NCBI GenBank assembly: GCA_910588425.1
Contig: CAJUPM010000004.1
Location: 57,761 to 85,058 of the forward strand
Length of the DNA stretch: 27,298 nucleotides
Direction: 5' to 3'
DNA from: an uncultured Christensenellaceae bacterium
Lineage (GTDB): Bacteria > Bacillota > Clostridia > Christensenellales > Christensenellaceae
The first letter of the stretch is position 1; each line of letters starts with the position of its first letter. Both the position numbers and the translations under genes were made by a program. Of the stretch, positions 14,015 to 22,486 are shown piece by piece. The notes beneath the pieces are model-generated. The model saw only the letters and a list, made by a program, of their open reading frames with translations, ran no database searches and was not told the DNA's origin.

Positions 14015-14899
14015 TCAAATTTCTTCCAGCCCTTCCAGGCGAAAGCTTGGAATATACTGCTCCCCAGCCGAGGAAAGCTCCTGAACAAAGCCGGAGATGT
14101 TCTCCTTTTGCTCCAGCTCTGCCAGCAGCTGATCATACTCGCTCTGCAAAAGCCTGCGGTTGATTTCCGGATAGGAAGATAAATCCGTAACCGGCGTATA
14201 CTGGCTCATCAGACTGAAGAGCACATCCTTGTCCTTCGCGAAATCCTCCATCCAATCCAGCACTGCACGGCTGTTTTCCAGATTGCCCGGCAAAACCAGA
14301 TGCCGCACCAGCACTCCCTTTTGGAGCATACCCTTTTGGTTCATCTGGCAATCCCCCACCTGTCGATACATCTCCTCTATGGCCTTTATGGCAATTTGCG
14401 GATAATCCGGCGCCAGGGAATAGCGCGCCGCGCTTGCACCATCCAGATATTTGAGATCCGGCAGATAGATATCCACCAGCCCTTCCAGCCGCTTTAGGGA
14501 CTCTGTCTTCTCGTAGCCCCCGCAGTTATAGACCACGGGCACGGGCAGCCTGGGATAAAGCGAGGCGGCGACTGCACCTAGAAAGTGCGTAGGCGTAACC
14601 AGATTGATATTTTCCGCCCCCTGATCGATGAGTTTCCAATATAGCGCCCTGAGCTGCTCTACGCTCACCTGCTTTCCAAAACCTTCCTGGCTGATCTGAT
14701 GGTTCTGGCAGAAGACACAGCGCAGGTTGCACCCGCTGAAAAACACTGCCCCAGAGCCTTTTTCCCCGCTGATGCAGGGCTCTTCCCAAAAATGCAGGGC
14801 GGCTCTGGCCACAACCGGCTGTTCCGGCATTTTGCAGAACCCCTCTTTTCCCCGCACGGCATTGCAAGCCCTTGGGCAAAGGCTGCACCGCTTTTCCAT
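14015..14899 (-). CDS. Radical SAM protein, PflX-like (COG1313)
   Basis: This 294-residue protein carries the radical SAM cluster motif CNLRCVFC (C57, C61, C64). An N-terminal Cys set (C5, C8, C12, C22 in CSLCPRAC...GFC) fits the PflX-type group often labelled as a putative pyruvate-formate-lyase-activating protein. The barrel segments INLVTPTHF and YLPDLKY are typical of that group. The true substrate is unknown, and no glycyl-radical enzyme is nearby. AGGAGG lies 6 nt before the ATG. The gene starts 28 nt after the pyr operon terminator with no room for a clear promoter, so it may depend on read-through. Its stop is directly followed by the agmatinase-like promoter. Confidence 0.88.
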   Translation of the reverse strand: MEKRCSLCPRACNAVRGKEGFCKMPEQPVVARAALHFWEEPCISGEKGSGAVFFSGCNLRCVFCQNHQISQEGFGKQVSVEQLRALYWKLIDQGAENINLVTPTHFLGAVAASLYPRLPVPVVYNCGGYEKTESLKRLEGLVDIYLPDLKYLDGASAARYSLAPDYPQIAIKAIEEMYRQVGDCQMNQKGMLQKGVLVRHLVLPGNLENSRAVLDWMEDFAKDKDVLFSLMSQYTPVTDLSSYPEINRRLLQSEYDQLLAELEQKENISGFVQELSSAGEQYIPSFRLEGLEEI

Positions 14900-14926
14900 A
14901 TTTGCCTCCTTCCCTGCTCAAAGCCG

Positions 14927-14952
14927 AAAAAACAGCCCGCCGGTTGGCGGGC
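14927..14952 (-). terminator. Intrinsic terminator of the pyr operon
   Basis: A perfect 7-bp GC stem GCCCGCC/GGCGGGC with a GGTT loop is followed on the minus strand by TTTTTT (14927-14932). It lies 5 nt past the pyrI stop. Confidence 0.9.
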
Positions 14953-14957
14953 CATTT

Positions 14958-15374
14958 TTATTCATGCTTCTCTTCGCAGTATAAGCAGCGGTATTCCCCG
15001 GTCTGCCGGTTGGCAAGCTCAAAGACCTGATCCAGCTCCGGCTCAACCGAAGTGATGCATCTCGGGTTTTTGCACCGAATGATGTTGACGACTCTTTCGG
15101 GCAGTTCCAGATGCTTTTTCTCCACGATTTTCCCATCCGCGATCCGGTTGACGGTGATGCCGGGATCCAGATAGCCCAGCACGCCCAAATCCAGCTCAAT
15201 ATCCGCGTCGATTTTCAGAATATCCTTGCGGCCTGTTTTCGCGCTCTTGACGTTTTTGATGATGGCTACGCTGCAGCTTAGCTCATCCAGCCCGAGAGAG
15301 CGGTAGATTTCCATGCTCTTGCCTGCCGTGATATGGTCGAGCACCAGGCCGTTTTGAATGCTGTCGATATGCAT
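14958..15374 (-). CDS. pyrI: Aspartate carbamoyltransferase regulatory chain
   Basis: PyrI binds CTP and ATP and joins PyrB trimers into the allosteric dodecamer. This 138-residue chain has an N-terminal allosteric domain (KIDADIELDLGVLGYLDPGITVN) and a C-terminal zinc domain with four cysteines at C101, C106, C130 and C133 (CKNPRC and CLYC). It is somewhat shorter than the E. coli chain (about 153). It starts 1 nt after the pyrB stop, with a good GGAGG ribosome site inside the pyrB 3' end. It is the last gene of the operon. Its presence suggests that flux through the first committed step is controlled allosterically by nucleotides. Confidence 0.97.
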   Translation of the reverse strand: MHIDSIQNGLVLDHITAGKSMEIYRSLGLDELSCSVAIIKNVKSAKTGRKDILKIDADIELDLGVLGYLDPGITVNRIADGKIVEKKHLELPERVVNIIRCKNPRCITSVEPELDQVFELANRQTGEYRCLYCEEKHE

Positions 15375-15375
15375 A

Positions 15376-16290
15376 CTATAATACCTCCAGTAGCCGGGAC
15401 ATCAGCGCCATGCGCACAAATTTGCCGTTCCTAACCTGGCGGAAATATGCCGCCCGGGGGTCGTCGTCCACCTTAGTGGAAATTTCCGTAACTCTGGGGA
15501 GCGGGTGCAGGATGCAGAGGTCTTTTTTGGCAGGCTCCAGCTTTTCGGGATCCAGAATATAGCTGTCTTTCAGGCGGATATAATCCGCCTCATTGAAGAA
15601 GCGCTCTCTCTGCACTCTGGTCATATACAGAATATCCAGCTCTGGCATCACTTCGCTCATGGTCTCAACTTCCCGCCAGGATTTCCCGCTCTTCTGCAAA
15701 ACATCCGTCTTGATATAATCCGGCACTTGCAGTTCCTGCGGCGAAATGAGCACGAAGTTGATATCCTCATAGCGGCAAAGGGCTGTGATCAGCGAGTGCA
15801 CGGTTCTGCCAAACTTCAAATCGCCGCAAAGACCGATGGTAAAGCCGCCGAGCTTTCCTTTTTCCCTGCGAATGGTCAGCAGATCCGTCAGCGTCTGCGT
15901 CGGGTGATGATGCCCGCCGTCGCCTGCGTTGATAATCGGAATCGGCGATTTCATCGAGGCCACCAGCGGCGCGCCTTCCTTAGGGTGCCGCATCGCGATG
16001 ATATCCGCGTAGCAACCCACCGTGCGCACCGTATCCGAGACGCTCTCGCCCTTGGAGGCCGAGCTGGAGTTTGCAGAGGAGAACCCGAGCACGCTCCCGC
16101 CCAGGCTGAGCATCGCAGATTCAAAGCTCAGGCGCGTGCGCGTGCTGGGCTCAAAGAACAGCGTCGCCAGCTGCTTTCCGCGGCAAACCTCGCTGTATTT
16201 GCCCGGCTGGGCGATCATATCCTCTGCAAGATCGAGAATCTCATCGATCTCCCGCACGGATAAATCCGTAATTTCAATTAGATGGCGCAT
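15376..16290 (-). CDS. pyrB: Aspartate carbamoyltransferase catalytic chain
   Basis: PyrB joins carbamoyl phosphate and aspartate to give N-carbamoyl-aspartate. This 304-residue chain shows the carbamoyl-phosphate site FEPSTRTR (46-53), the mobile loop SSSASKGES (about 75-83), GDGGHHHPTQTLTDL (the usual HPTQ site) and LHPLPR near the C terminus. The length is typical. AAAGGAGAG precedes the ATG, and pyrE ends 12 nt upstream. It forms a pair with pyrI. This places the two subunits of the regulated enzyme together at the end of the operon, unlike Bacillus, where pyrB is near the front and pyrI is absent. Confidence 0.98.
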   Translation of the reverse strand: MRHLIEITDLSVREIDEILDLAEDMIAQPGKYSEVCRGKQLATLFFEPSTRTRLSFESAMLSLGGSVLGFSSANSSSASKGESVSDTVRTVGCYADIIAMRHPKEGAPLVASMKSPIPIINAGDGGHHHPTQTLTDLLTIRREKGKLGGFTIGLCGDLKFGRTVHSLITALCRYEDINFVLISPQELQVPDYIKTDVLQKSGKSWREVETMSEVMPELDILYMTRVQRERFFNEADYIRLKDSYILDPEKLEPAKKDLCILHPLPRVTEISTKVDDDPRAAYFRQVRNGKFVRMALMSRLLEVL

Positions 16291-16302
16291 ATTCTCTCTC
16301 CT

Positions 16303-16935
16303 TTAGCCCCGAATCCAGCTCTCATCGCTGGGATTATTGCGGAACGCAATCAGCCTCTCGATATCTTCTTTTGCGATATAGCCCTCTTCTGCCGCCACTT
16401 CGACGAGCACATCGAAGTTGGAGAGGCTGACGTTTTTCACGTTCACCTCAGCCAGGCGCGCCAGGCCCTTCTTCATGCCGTAGGTGAAGATGCTGGCAAT
16501 TCCCAGCACTTCCGCTCCAGCCGCTCTTAACACATTGACGACTTCGATAACACTGCCGCCCGTGGAGATCAGATCCTCCACGACCACAACCTTCTGGCCT
16601 TTTTCCAGCTTGCCCTCAATCTGGTTCGCGCGCCCGTGATCCTTTGCGCCCGAGCGGACATAGCCCATAGGAAGATTCATCAGATGCGCGGTGATGGCCG
16701 CATGCGCGATGCCGGCTGTGCTCGTCCCCATCAGAACTTCGCACTCCGGGTATTCTCTTTTGATGGTCTCAGCCAGGCCGTTTTCCACATCACCCCGCAC
16801 GGCAGGCGCCGTCAGCGTCAGCCGGTTATCGCAGTAAATTGGGCTCTTGATGCCGCTGGCCCAGGTAAACGGCTCATCCGGGCGCAGAAACACCGCGCCA
16901 ATCGATAATAAATCCTTTGCAATTCGTTTTTCCAT
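16303..16935 (-). CDS. pyrE: Orotate phosphoribosyltransferase
   Basis: PyrE converts orotate and PRPP to orotidine 5'-phosphate. The 210-residue protein has the PRPP-binding motif VVVVEDLISTGGS (116-128), the early segment FTWASGIKSPIYCDNR (about 23-38) and the flexible catalytic loop around RSGAKDHGRANQIEG (94-108). AAGGAGAG lies before the ATG at 16935. A longer in-frame reading to 17025 overlaps pyrF and is rejected. The gene sits 16 nt after pyrF and 12 nt before pyrB. Length and motifs are normal. Confidence 0.97.
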   Translation of the reverse strand: MEKRIAKDLLSIGAVFLRPDEPFTWASGIKSPIYCDNRLTLTAPAVRGDVENGLAETIKREYPECEVLMGTSTAGIAHAAITAHLMNLPMGYVRSGAKDHGRANQIEGKLEKGQKVVVVEDLISTGGSVIEVVNVLRAAGAEVLGIASIFTYGMKKGLARLAEVNVKNVSLSNFDVLVEVAAEEGYIAKEDIERLIAFRNNPSDESWIRG

Positions 16936-16951
16936 CTGAACTCTCCTTTTC

Positions 16952-17650
16952 TTAGCCGATAAATTCCTGGCAGCATCTGCGGTATGCCGCAACCGGGTCC
17001 TCCGCCGCTGTGATCGGGCGGCCAACTACAATATAATCCGAGCCAATTTCCCTTGCCTTTGCCGGCGTCGTAACCCGCACCTGATCGCCCACAGCCCCAT
17101 CTGCAAAGCGAATGCCTGGCGTAACGGCATAGAACTCATTGCCGCAGGCCTCTTTTACCATAGCCGCTTCCAGGGGCGAACAAACCACGCCATCCAGGCC
17201 GGCCTCTTTGGCATTTCTCGCATACTGGACGACAGTATCCGCGATGGGTGCGCCGATAAGCAGTTCCTTCTGCATCCGCTCTTCGCTGGTGGAGGTCAGC
17301 TGGGTTACGGCGATGAGCAGCGGCCGGGAACCATCCTCCCGGGTCAGCCCCTCCAGCGCCGCCCGCATCATCTCGATGGTTCCGGCGGCATGCAGGTTGC
17401 ACATATCCACATCCAGGCCAGAGAGCACGTGCATGGCTTTTTTCACAGTATTTGGAATATCGTGCAGCTTGAGATCCAGAAAAATCTTATGGCCGCGCTT
17501 TTTGATTTCCCGCACAATCTGCGGGCCCTCGGCATAGAAAAGCTCCATCCCGACTTTGACATACGGCTTTTCCTCCGTGAACAGATCTAGAAAAGCAAAT
17601 ACTTCCTGCGCGCTTTTAAAATCCAGCGCAATCATGACATCCCGGCTCAT
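16952..17650 (-). CDS. pyrF: Orotidine 5'-phosphate decarboxylase
   Basis: PyrF decarboxylates OMP to UMP, the last step of the pathway. The 232-residue TIM-barrel protein has D10 in IALDF, K32 in VKVGMELF and the catalytic LDLKLHDIPNTV (K61, D64). The C-terminal phosphate-binding IVVGRPITAAEDP is present. GGGGGAGC lies before the ATG. The ATG overlaps the pyrD stop by 4 nt (ATGA), which points to coupled translation. The short form, about 230 residues, matches the Bacillus and E. coli group. Confidence 0.98.
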   Translation of the reverse strand: MSRDVMIALDFKSAQEVFAFLDLFTEEKPYVKVGMELFYAEGPQIVREIKKRGHKIFLDLKLHDIPNTVKKAMHVLSGLDVDMCNLHAAGTIEMMRAALEGLTREDGSRPLLIAVTQLTSTSEERMQKELLIGAPIADTVVQYARNAKEAGLDGVVCSPLEAAMVKEACGNEFYAVTPGIRFADGAVGDQVRVTTPAKAREIGSDYIVVGRPITAAEDPVAAYRRCCQEFIG

Positions 17651-18558
17651 AACGCTCCCCCTATGATTTCGTTTAACTTCTTTATGCCAAGTTTCTCCAT
17701 CTCTTTTGGCAAATCCTCTATGATTTGTTTGCAGATATACGGATTTTTCAAATTTGCCGCACCGACCTGCACGGCCGTCGCCCCGGCCAACATCATCTCG
17801 ATGACATCCCGCGCCGAGCTGACGCCGCCCATCCCCATGATCGGAATGCGCACTGCCTGCGCCACCTGATAGACCATGCGCAGTGCCACCGGGAAAATCG
17901 CCGGGCCGGAAAAGCCGCCCATGGTATTGGCGATCACGGGCTTTTTTGTCCGCAAATCAATTCTCATCCCGAGCAGCGTGTTGATGAGGCTAATTCCATC
18001 TGCCCCCGCTTCCTGGCAAGCCAGGGCAATTTCAGCGATATTTTCCACATTTGGGCTGAGTTTTAGGTAGACGGGTTTTGTCGTTACCGCTTTGACTGCC
18101 CGGGTTACTTCCGCGGCGCTCTGACAGCTGGTCCCAAAGCTCATGCCGCCATGGCGCACATTGGGGCAGCTGATGTTGACCTCGATGAGGCCAACCTGCT
18201 CCTGGGCATCGATCTTCTCGCAGCACTCTGCATATTCTTCGATGGAAAAACCGCTGATATTCGCGATCACCGGCTTATGAAATATCTTCTTCAGAGCGGG
18301 CAACTCCTCCGCGATGACCGCATCGATGCCCGGGTTTTGCAGGCCGACAGCGTTGATCATCCCTGCAGTGCAGTCTGCGATGCGCGGCGTGGGGTTGCCA
18401 AACCGCGGCTCTCTGGTCGTCCCCTTAAAAGAGAAGGAGCCCAGAATATTGATGTCGTAAAACTCGCCAAATTCCCTGCCGTATCCAAACGTGCCGCTGG
18501 CCGGGATGACCGGGTTATCCAGCCGCATTCCGCTTAAAATTACAGAAGTGTCTACCAT
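17647..18558 (-). CDS. pyrD: Dihydroorotate dehydrogenase B, catalytic subunit
   Basis: This 303-residue FMN barrel subunit oxidises dihydroorotate to orotate. The active-site base is Cys131 in NISCPNVRHGG, the mark of class 1 enzymes (class 2 membrane enzymes use Ser). SGTFGYG near the N terminus and the FMN-phosphate segment MGMGGVSSARD are visible. With pyrK directly upstream and overlapping by 7 nt, it is the class 1B form that passes electrons to NAD. This suits an anaerobe with no quinone requirement. AGGAGG precedes the ATG. Confidence 0.97.
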   Translation of the reverse strand: MVDTSVILSGMRLDNPVIPASGTFGYGREFGEFYDINILGSFSFKGTTREPRFGNPTPRIADCTAGMINAVGLQNPGIDAVIAEELPALKKIFHKPVIANISGFSIEEYAECCEKIDAQEQVGLIEVNISCPNVRHGGMSFGTSCQSAAEVTRAVKAVTTKPVYLKLSPNVENIAEIALACQEAGADGISLINTLLGMRIDLRTKKPVIANTMGGFSGPAIFPVALRMVYQVAQAVRIPIMGMGGVSSARDVIEMMLAGATAVQVGAANLKNPYICKQIIEDLPKEMEKLGIKKLNEIIGGAL

Positions 18559-19292
18559 ATCACTTCCTCCTTGAAAAGCACCGGGCCGTCCTTGCAGATG
18601 CGCTTATTGCCGTATTTGGTCTTGCAGCTGCATCCCATGCACGCGCCAAAGCCGCATGCCATTCTCTCCTCAAAGCTGAGTTGCCCTCCGCAGCCGCAGC
18701 AATCCGCCACAGCCCGCAGCATGGGCTCGGGCCCGCAGGCGCAGAAATAGTCATAGTCAAAATTGCTCTGCCGGATCGCATCTGTTACGAAGCCTTTCAC
18801 CCCGACGCTTCCATCTGCCGTCGCAATGGCCGTCTCACAGCCCAGAGCGCGGAACTGCTCCGCATAAAAGCAGTCTTGCTCTGTGTTAAAGCCCAGCACA
18901 ACGCAGGGCTTCCTGCCTTCCCTAATCAGGCATTTTGCCAGATAATACATGGGCGGCACACCCACCCCGCCGCCGATGAGCAAGGGCTTTTGCCCGCATT
19001 TAGCAGTGTCATATCCATTGCCCAGGCCGGTGAGCAGAGAGAAACAATCCCCTGGCTTTGCCTCTGCCAGCTTTTCCGTTCCGACGCCAACCACTTTATA
19101 GATGAGCGTCAGCAGATCGCCGTACAAATCGCAGACGGAGATTGGCCGCCGCAAAAAGAGCCCTTCTATTTCCACGTTCACAAACTGCCCGGGCGCGGAG
19201 ATGGCGCTGGTATCCCCCTCTAACACCATCTCATAGACGCTCTGAGCAATCTGCCGGTTTTGTTTTACTGTAAACAGACCGTCTTTTCGCAT
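18552..19292 (-). CDS. pyrK: Dihydroorotate dehydrogenase B, electron-transfer subunit
   Basis: PyrK carries FAD and a [2Fe-2S] cluster and links PyrD to NAD. The 246-residue chain has an FAD-binding ferredoxin-reductase fold (FLRRPISVCD; LLTGLGNGYD), a nucleotide-binding segment (LLIGGGVGVPPMYYLA) and the cluster ligands C213, C218, C221 and C233 in ACGFGACMGC...C. One further Cys (C223) lies beside the third ligand. GGGGG precedes the ATG. The gene lies 8 nt after carB and overlaps pyrD by 7 nt, so subunit synthesis is probably coupled. Confidence 0.97.
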   Translation of the reverse strand: MRKDGLFTVKQNRQIAQSVYEMVLEGDTSAISAPGQFVNVEIEGLFLRRPISVCDLYGDLLTLIYKVVGVGTEKLAEAKPGDCFSLLTGLGNGYDTAKCGQKPLLIGGGVGVPPMYYLAKCLIREGRKPCVVLGFNTEQDCFYAEQFRALGCETAIATADGSVGVKGFVTDAIRQSNFDYDYFCACGPEPMLRAVADCCGCGGQLSFEERMACGFGACMGCSCKTKYGNKRICKDGPVLFKEEVIW

Positions 19293-19300
19293 ACTGCCCC

Positions 19301-22300
19301 CTAGACTGCGTTAATCGGCGCAACGCCCACCGTTACTTCTTCCAAAACATCCAACAGCACCCGAACCGTCTCCAGCGAGGTGAACATGGCGACATTGTTC
19401 TCGACTGCACAGCGGCGGATGACCCATCCGTCCGAATCCTGCATGGGCGAGGCATCCACATCTCTGGTATTGATGACGTAGTTGACATGCCCTTTTCTCA
19501 GCGCCGCCGGGATCTCGTCGCTCCCTTCGCTGATCTTGGCGACGGCATGGGTGCGGATGCCGTTTGCCTTCAGATAGTTCGCCGTGCCCTGGGTGGCCTC
19601 GATGTTGAAGCCGAGGTCGTAGAACCTGCGGATGAGCGGCAGTGCCGTCTGCTTGTCGCAGTCTGCAATCGTGGCGAGGATGGTGCCGTATTTTGCGATC
19701 TTCATGCCCGAAGCCTGAAGCGCTTTATAAAGCGCTCTGGTCAGCTTCTTATCGTAGCCGATGGCCTCGCCGGTCGATTTCATCTCGGGCGAGAGGTAGG
19801 TATCCATGCCATCCAGCTTGGAGAAGGAGAATACCGGCGCCTTGACGAACCACATCTCTTTTTCCTTGGCATAAAGCTGAGTAAGCCCCTGCTCCCTCAG
19901 GCTCCTTCCCAGGATGGCGAGCGTACCGATATCTGCCATGGAATATCCCGTCGCTTTGGAAAGGAAGGGAACCGTCCGGGAAGAGCGGGCGTTCAGCTCG
20001 ATGATATAGACGTTATCCTCCTTATCGACGATAAACTGGATGTTGAACAGCCCGATGATGCCCACTGCCAGGCCGAGCCGCTTGGTATAATCGATGATGG
20101 TATCTTTCACCTTCTGGCTTGCCGTAAAGGGCGGGTACACGCTGACGCTGTCGCCCGAATGGATGCCGGTTTTCTCTACATGCTCCATGATGCCCGGGAT
20201 GAACACATCCACCCCATCGCAGACCGCATCCACTTCCATCTCCCGGCCCATGATATACTGGTCGACCAGCACGGGCTGCTTATGGCTGATCTGCACGGAG
20301 GTGTTCATATATTCGCGCAGCGCCTGCTCATCGCCGACAATCTGCATCGCCCGGCCGCCCAGCACATAGCTCGGGCGCACCAGCACGGGATAGCCGATTT
20401 CCGCCGCCGCCTGCACGCCTTCCTCGATGCTCACCACCGCGACGCCCTTGGGCTGCTTGATGCCAAGGCTCTCGGTGAGCCGCTTGAAGTTATCCCGGTT
20501 TTCCGCCCGGCCAATGGCCCGGATATCCGTCCCGATGATCTTGACGCCCAGGCTGTCCAGCGATGCCGCCAGGTTGATGGCCGTCTGCCCGCCCAGCGTC
20601 ACGATGACGCCGTCCGGCTTCTCCATCTCGATGATATTCATGACATCTTCAGTCAGCAGCGGTTCAAAATAGAGCTTGTCGCTGGTGGTGTAGTCTGTGG
20701 AAACCGTCTCGGGGTTGTTGTTGATGATGATGGCCTCATAGCCCGCATCCCGAATCGTCCAGACGGCGTGCACCGTGGAATAGTCGAACTCGATGCCCTG
20801 CCCGATGCGGATGGGCCCGGAGCCAAGAACGACGATCTTCTTCTTATCGCTGATGATGGATTCGTTTTCATCCTCATAAGTCGAGTAGAAATACGGGACA
20901 TAGCTGGAGAACTCGCTGGCGCAGGTATCGATCATCTTATAGACGGGCATCACGCCCTGCTCCCTGCGCATCAGGAACACTTCCTGCTCGCTCATGCCCC
21001 AAACCTGCCCGATGTACTTATCGCTCACGCCCAGCCGCTTGGCCTGGCGCAGCACTTCGCTCTGCATGGGATGTTCTTTCAAAACCGCCTCAAAATCCAC
21101 GATGTTTTTGATCTTATCCAGGAAGAGCATGTCGATTTTGGTTTCGTTGTAGATCATGCCCAAGTCAATGCCGTTGCGGATGAGCTGTGCAATGGCAAAG
21201 ATGCGGTCGTCCGTTCCCTCTTTGATATAGGCCAGCAGATCGTCGCTGCTCATCTCGTCGAACTTGGGCATATAGAGGTGGCAGACGCCCGTCTCCAGCG
21301 AGCGGATTGCCTTTAAAAGGCTCTCTTCCAGCGTCCGCCCGATGCTCATGACCTCGCCCGTCGCCTTCATCTGGGTGCTCAGGTGGTTATCGGCCGTGGC
21401 GAACTTATCGAACGGGAACCGCGGCACTTTGGTAACCACGTAGTCCAGCGTCGGCTCAAAGCTCGCCGGCGTATTGGCAATGGCGATCTCGTCCAGCGTC
21501 ATGCCCACGGCGATTTTCGCCGAGACCCGCGCAATGGGGTATCCGCTGGCCTTGGACGCCAGTGCGGAAGATCTGGAAACTCTCGGGTTGACCTCGATGA
21601 GGAAGTATTGGAAGGAATACGGATCCAGCGCAAACTGCACGTTGCAGCCGCCCTCGATTTTCAGCTCCCGGATAATGCGCAGCGCGCTGTCCCGGAGCAG
21701 GTGGTATTCTTTGTTGGTCAGCGTCTGGCTTGGGCAGACGACGATGGAATCGCCCGTATGGATGCCGACGGGATCGATATTCTCCATATTGCAGATGGTG
21801 ATGGCTGTGTCGTTGCTGTCCCGGATGACTTCGTATTCGATTTCTTTATAGCCTTTGATGCTCTTTTCCACCAGCACCTGCTGCACAGGCGAGATATAAA
21901 GCGCGTGCTTGCAGAGCTCGGCCATCTCCTCGGGCGTATCCGCAAAGCCGCCGCCCGTGCCGCCCAGCGTAAAGGCCGGGCGCAGCACGACGGGATAGCC
22001 GATCTCCTCCGCCGCCGCAAGGCCTTCCTCGATGCTGTGCACAATCACCGAAGGCAGAACCGGCTCGCCCAGCTTCTCGCAGAGCTCCTTAAACAGCCCT
22101 CTGTCCTCTGCGCGCTCAATGGTATCGAAAGGCGTTCCCAAAATCTCCACCTGGCATTCATCCAGCACGCCCTTCTGCGCCAGCTTCATGGCCAAGTTCA
22201 GGCCAACCTGCCCGCCGAACCCGGGCGCGATGGCATCCGGCCGCTCATAGCGGATGACCTTAGCGACATATTCCAGCGTCAGCGGCTCCATATAGATTTT

Positions 22301-22486
22301 ATCTGCGATGTTGGTATCCGTCATGATCGTAGCCGGGTTGGAGTTGATGAGGATCACCTCATATCCCTCTTCCTTGAGCGCAAGGCATGCCTGCGTTCCG
22401 GCATAGTCGAACTCTGCGGCCTGTCCGATCACGATAGGGCCAGAGCCGATTACCATTACTTTTTTAATATCTTCTCTCTTAGGCAT
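19301..22486 (-). CDS. carB: Carbamoyl phosphate synthase, large chain
   Basis: CarB makes carbamoyl phosphate from bicarbonate, ammonia and two ATP. The 1061-residue chain shows the expected internal duplication. The first half begins VMVIGSGPIVIGQAAEFDYAG and the second (from about residue 552) VVLGSGPIRIGQGIEFDYS. Each half carries an ATP-grasp domain (RPAFTLGGTGGGF and RPSYVLGGRAMQI). The C-terminal methylglyoxal-synthase-like allosteric domain (about 930 to the end) binds effectors such as UMP or ornithine. Length is normal. It overlaps carA by 8 nt. As the only carB visible here and placed in the pyr operon, it is probably pyrimidine-linked, though it may also serve arginine. Confidence 0.98.
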   Translation of the reverse strand: MPKREDIKKVMVIGSGPIVIGQAAEFDYAGTQACLALKEEGYEVILINSNPATIMTDTNIADKIYMEPLTLEYVAKVIRYERPDAIAPGFGGQVGLNLAMKLAQKGVLDECQVEILGTPFDTIERAEDRGLFKELCEKLGEPVLPSVIVHSIEEGLAAAEEIGYPVVLRPAFTLGGTGGGFADTPEEMAELCKHALYISPVQQVLVEKSIKGYKEIEYEVIRDSNDTAITICNMENIDPVGIHTGDSIVVCPSQTLTNKEYHLLRDSALRIIRELKIEGGCNVQFALDPYSFQYFLIEVNPRVSRSSALASKASGYPIARVSAKIAVGMTLDEIAIANTPASFEPTLDYVVTKVPRFPFDKFATADNHLSTQMKATGEVMSIGRTLEESLLKAIRSLETGVCHLYMPKFDEMSSDDLLAYIKEGTDDRIFAIAQLIRNGIDLGMIYNETKIDMLFLDKIKNIVDFEAVLKEHPMQSEVLRQAKRLGVSDKYIGQVWGMSEQEVFLMRREQGVMPVYKMIDTCASEFSSYVPYFYSTYEDENESIISDKKKIVVLGSGPIRIGQGIEFDYSTVHAVWTIRDAGYEAIIINNNPETVSTDYTTSDKLYFEPLLTEDVMNIIEMEKPDGVIVTLGGQTAINLAASLDSLGVKIIGTDIRAIGRAENRDNFKRLTESLGIKQPKGVAVVSIEEGVQAAAEIGYPVLVRPSYVLGGRAMQIVGDEQALREYMNTSVQISHKQPVLVDQYIMGREMEVDAVCDGVDVFIPGIMEHVEKTGIHSGDSVSVYPPFTASQKVKDTIIDYTKRLGLAVGIIGLFNIQFIVDKEDNVYIIELNARSSRTVPFLSKATGYSMADIGTLAILGRSLREQGLTQLYAKEKEMWFVKAPVFSFSKLDGMDTYLSPEMKSTGEAIGYDKKLTRALYKALQASGMKIAKYGTILATIADCDKQTALPLIRRFYDLGFNIEATQGTANYLKANGIRTHAVAKISEGSDEIPAALRKGHVNYVINTRDVDASPMQDSDGWVIRRCAVENNVAMFTSLETVRVLLDVLEEVTVGVAPINAV

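Noticed and set aside
16936..17025. Longer pyrE reading with a 30-residue N-terminal extension
   Set aside because: The added part is arginine-rich out-of-frame sequence inside pyrF, while the ATG at 16935 has a strong ribosome site and gives a normal-length protein.
19487..21316. 609-codon open frame on the plus strand
   Set aside because: It lies wholly antisense to carB, whose protein is a full and unmistakable match. The long frame is a codon-bias shadow, with a low-complexity His/Asp/Arg-rich product and no ribosome site.
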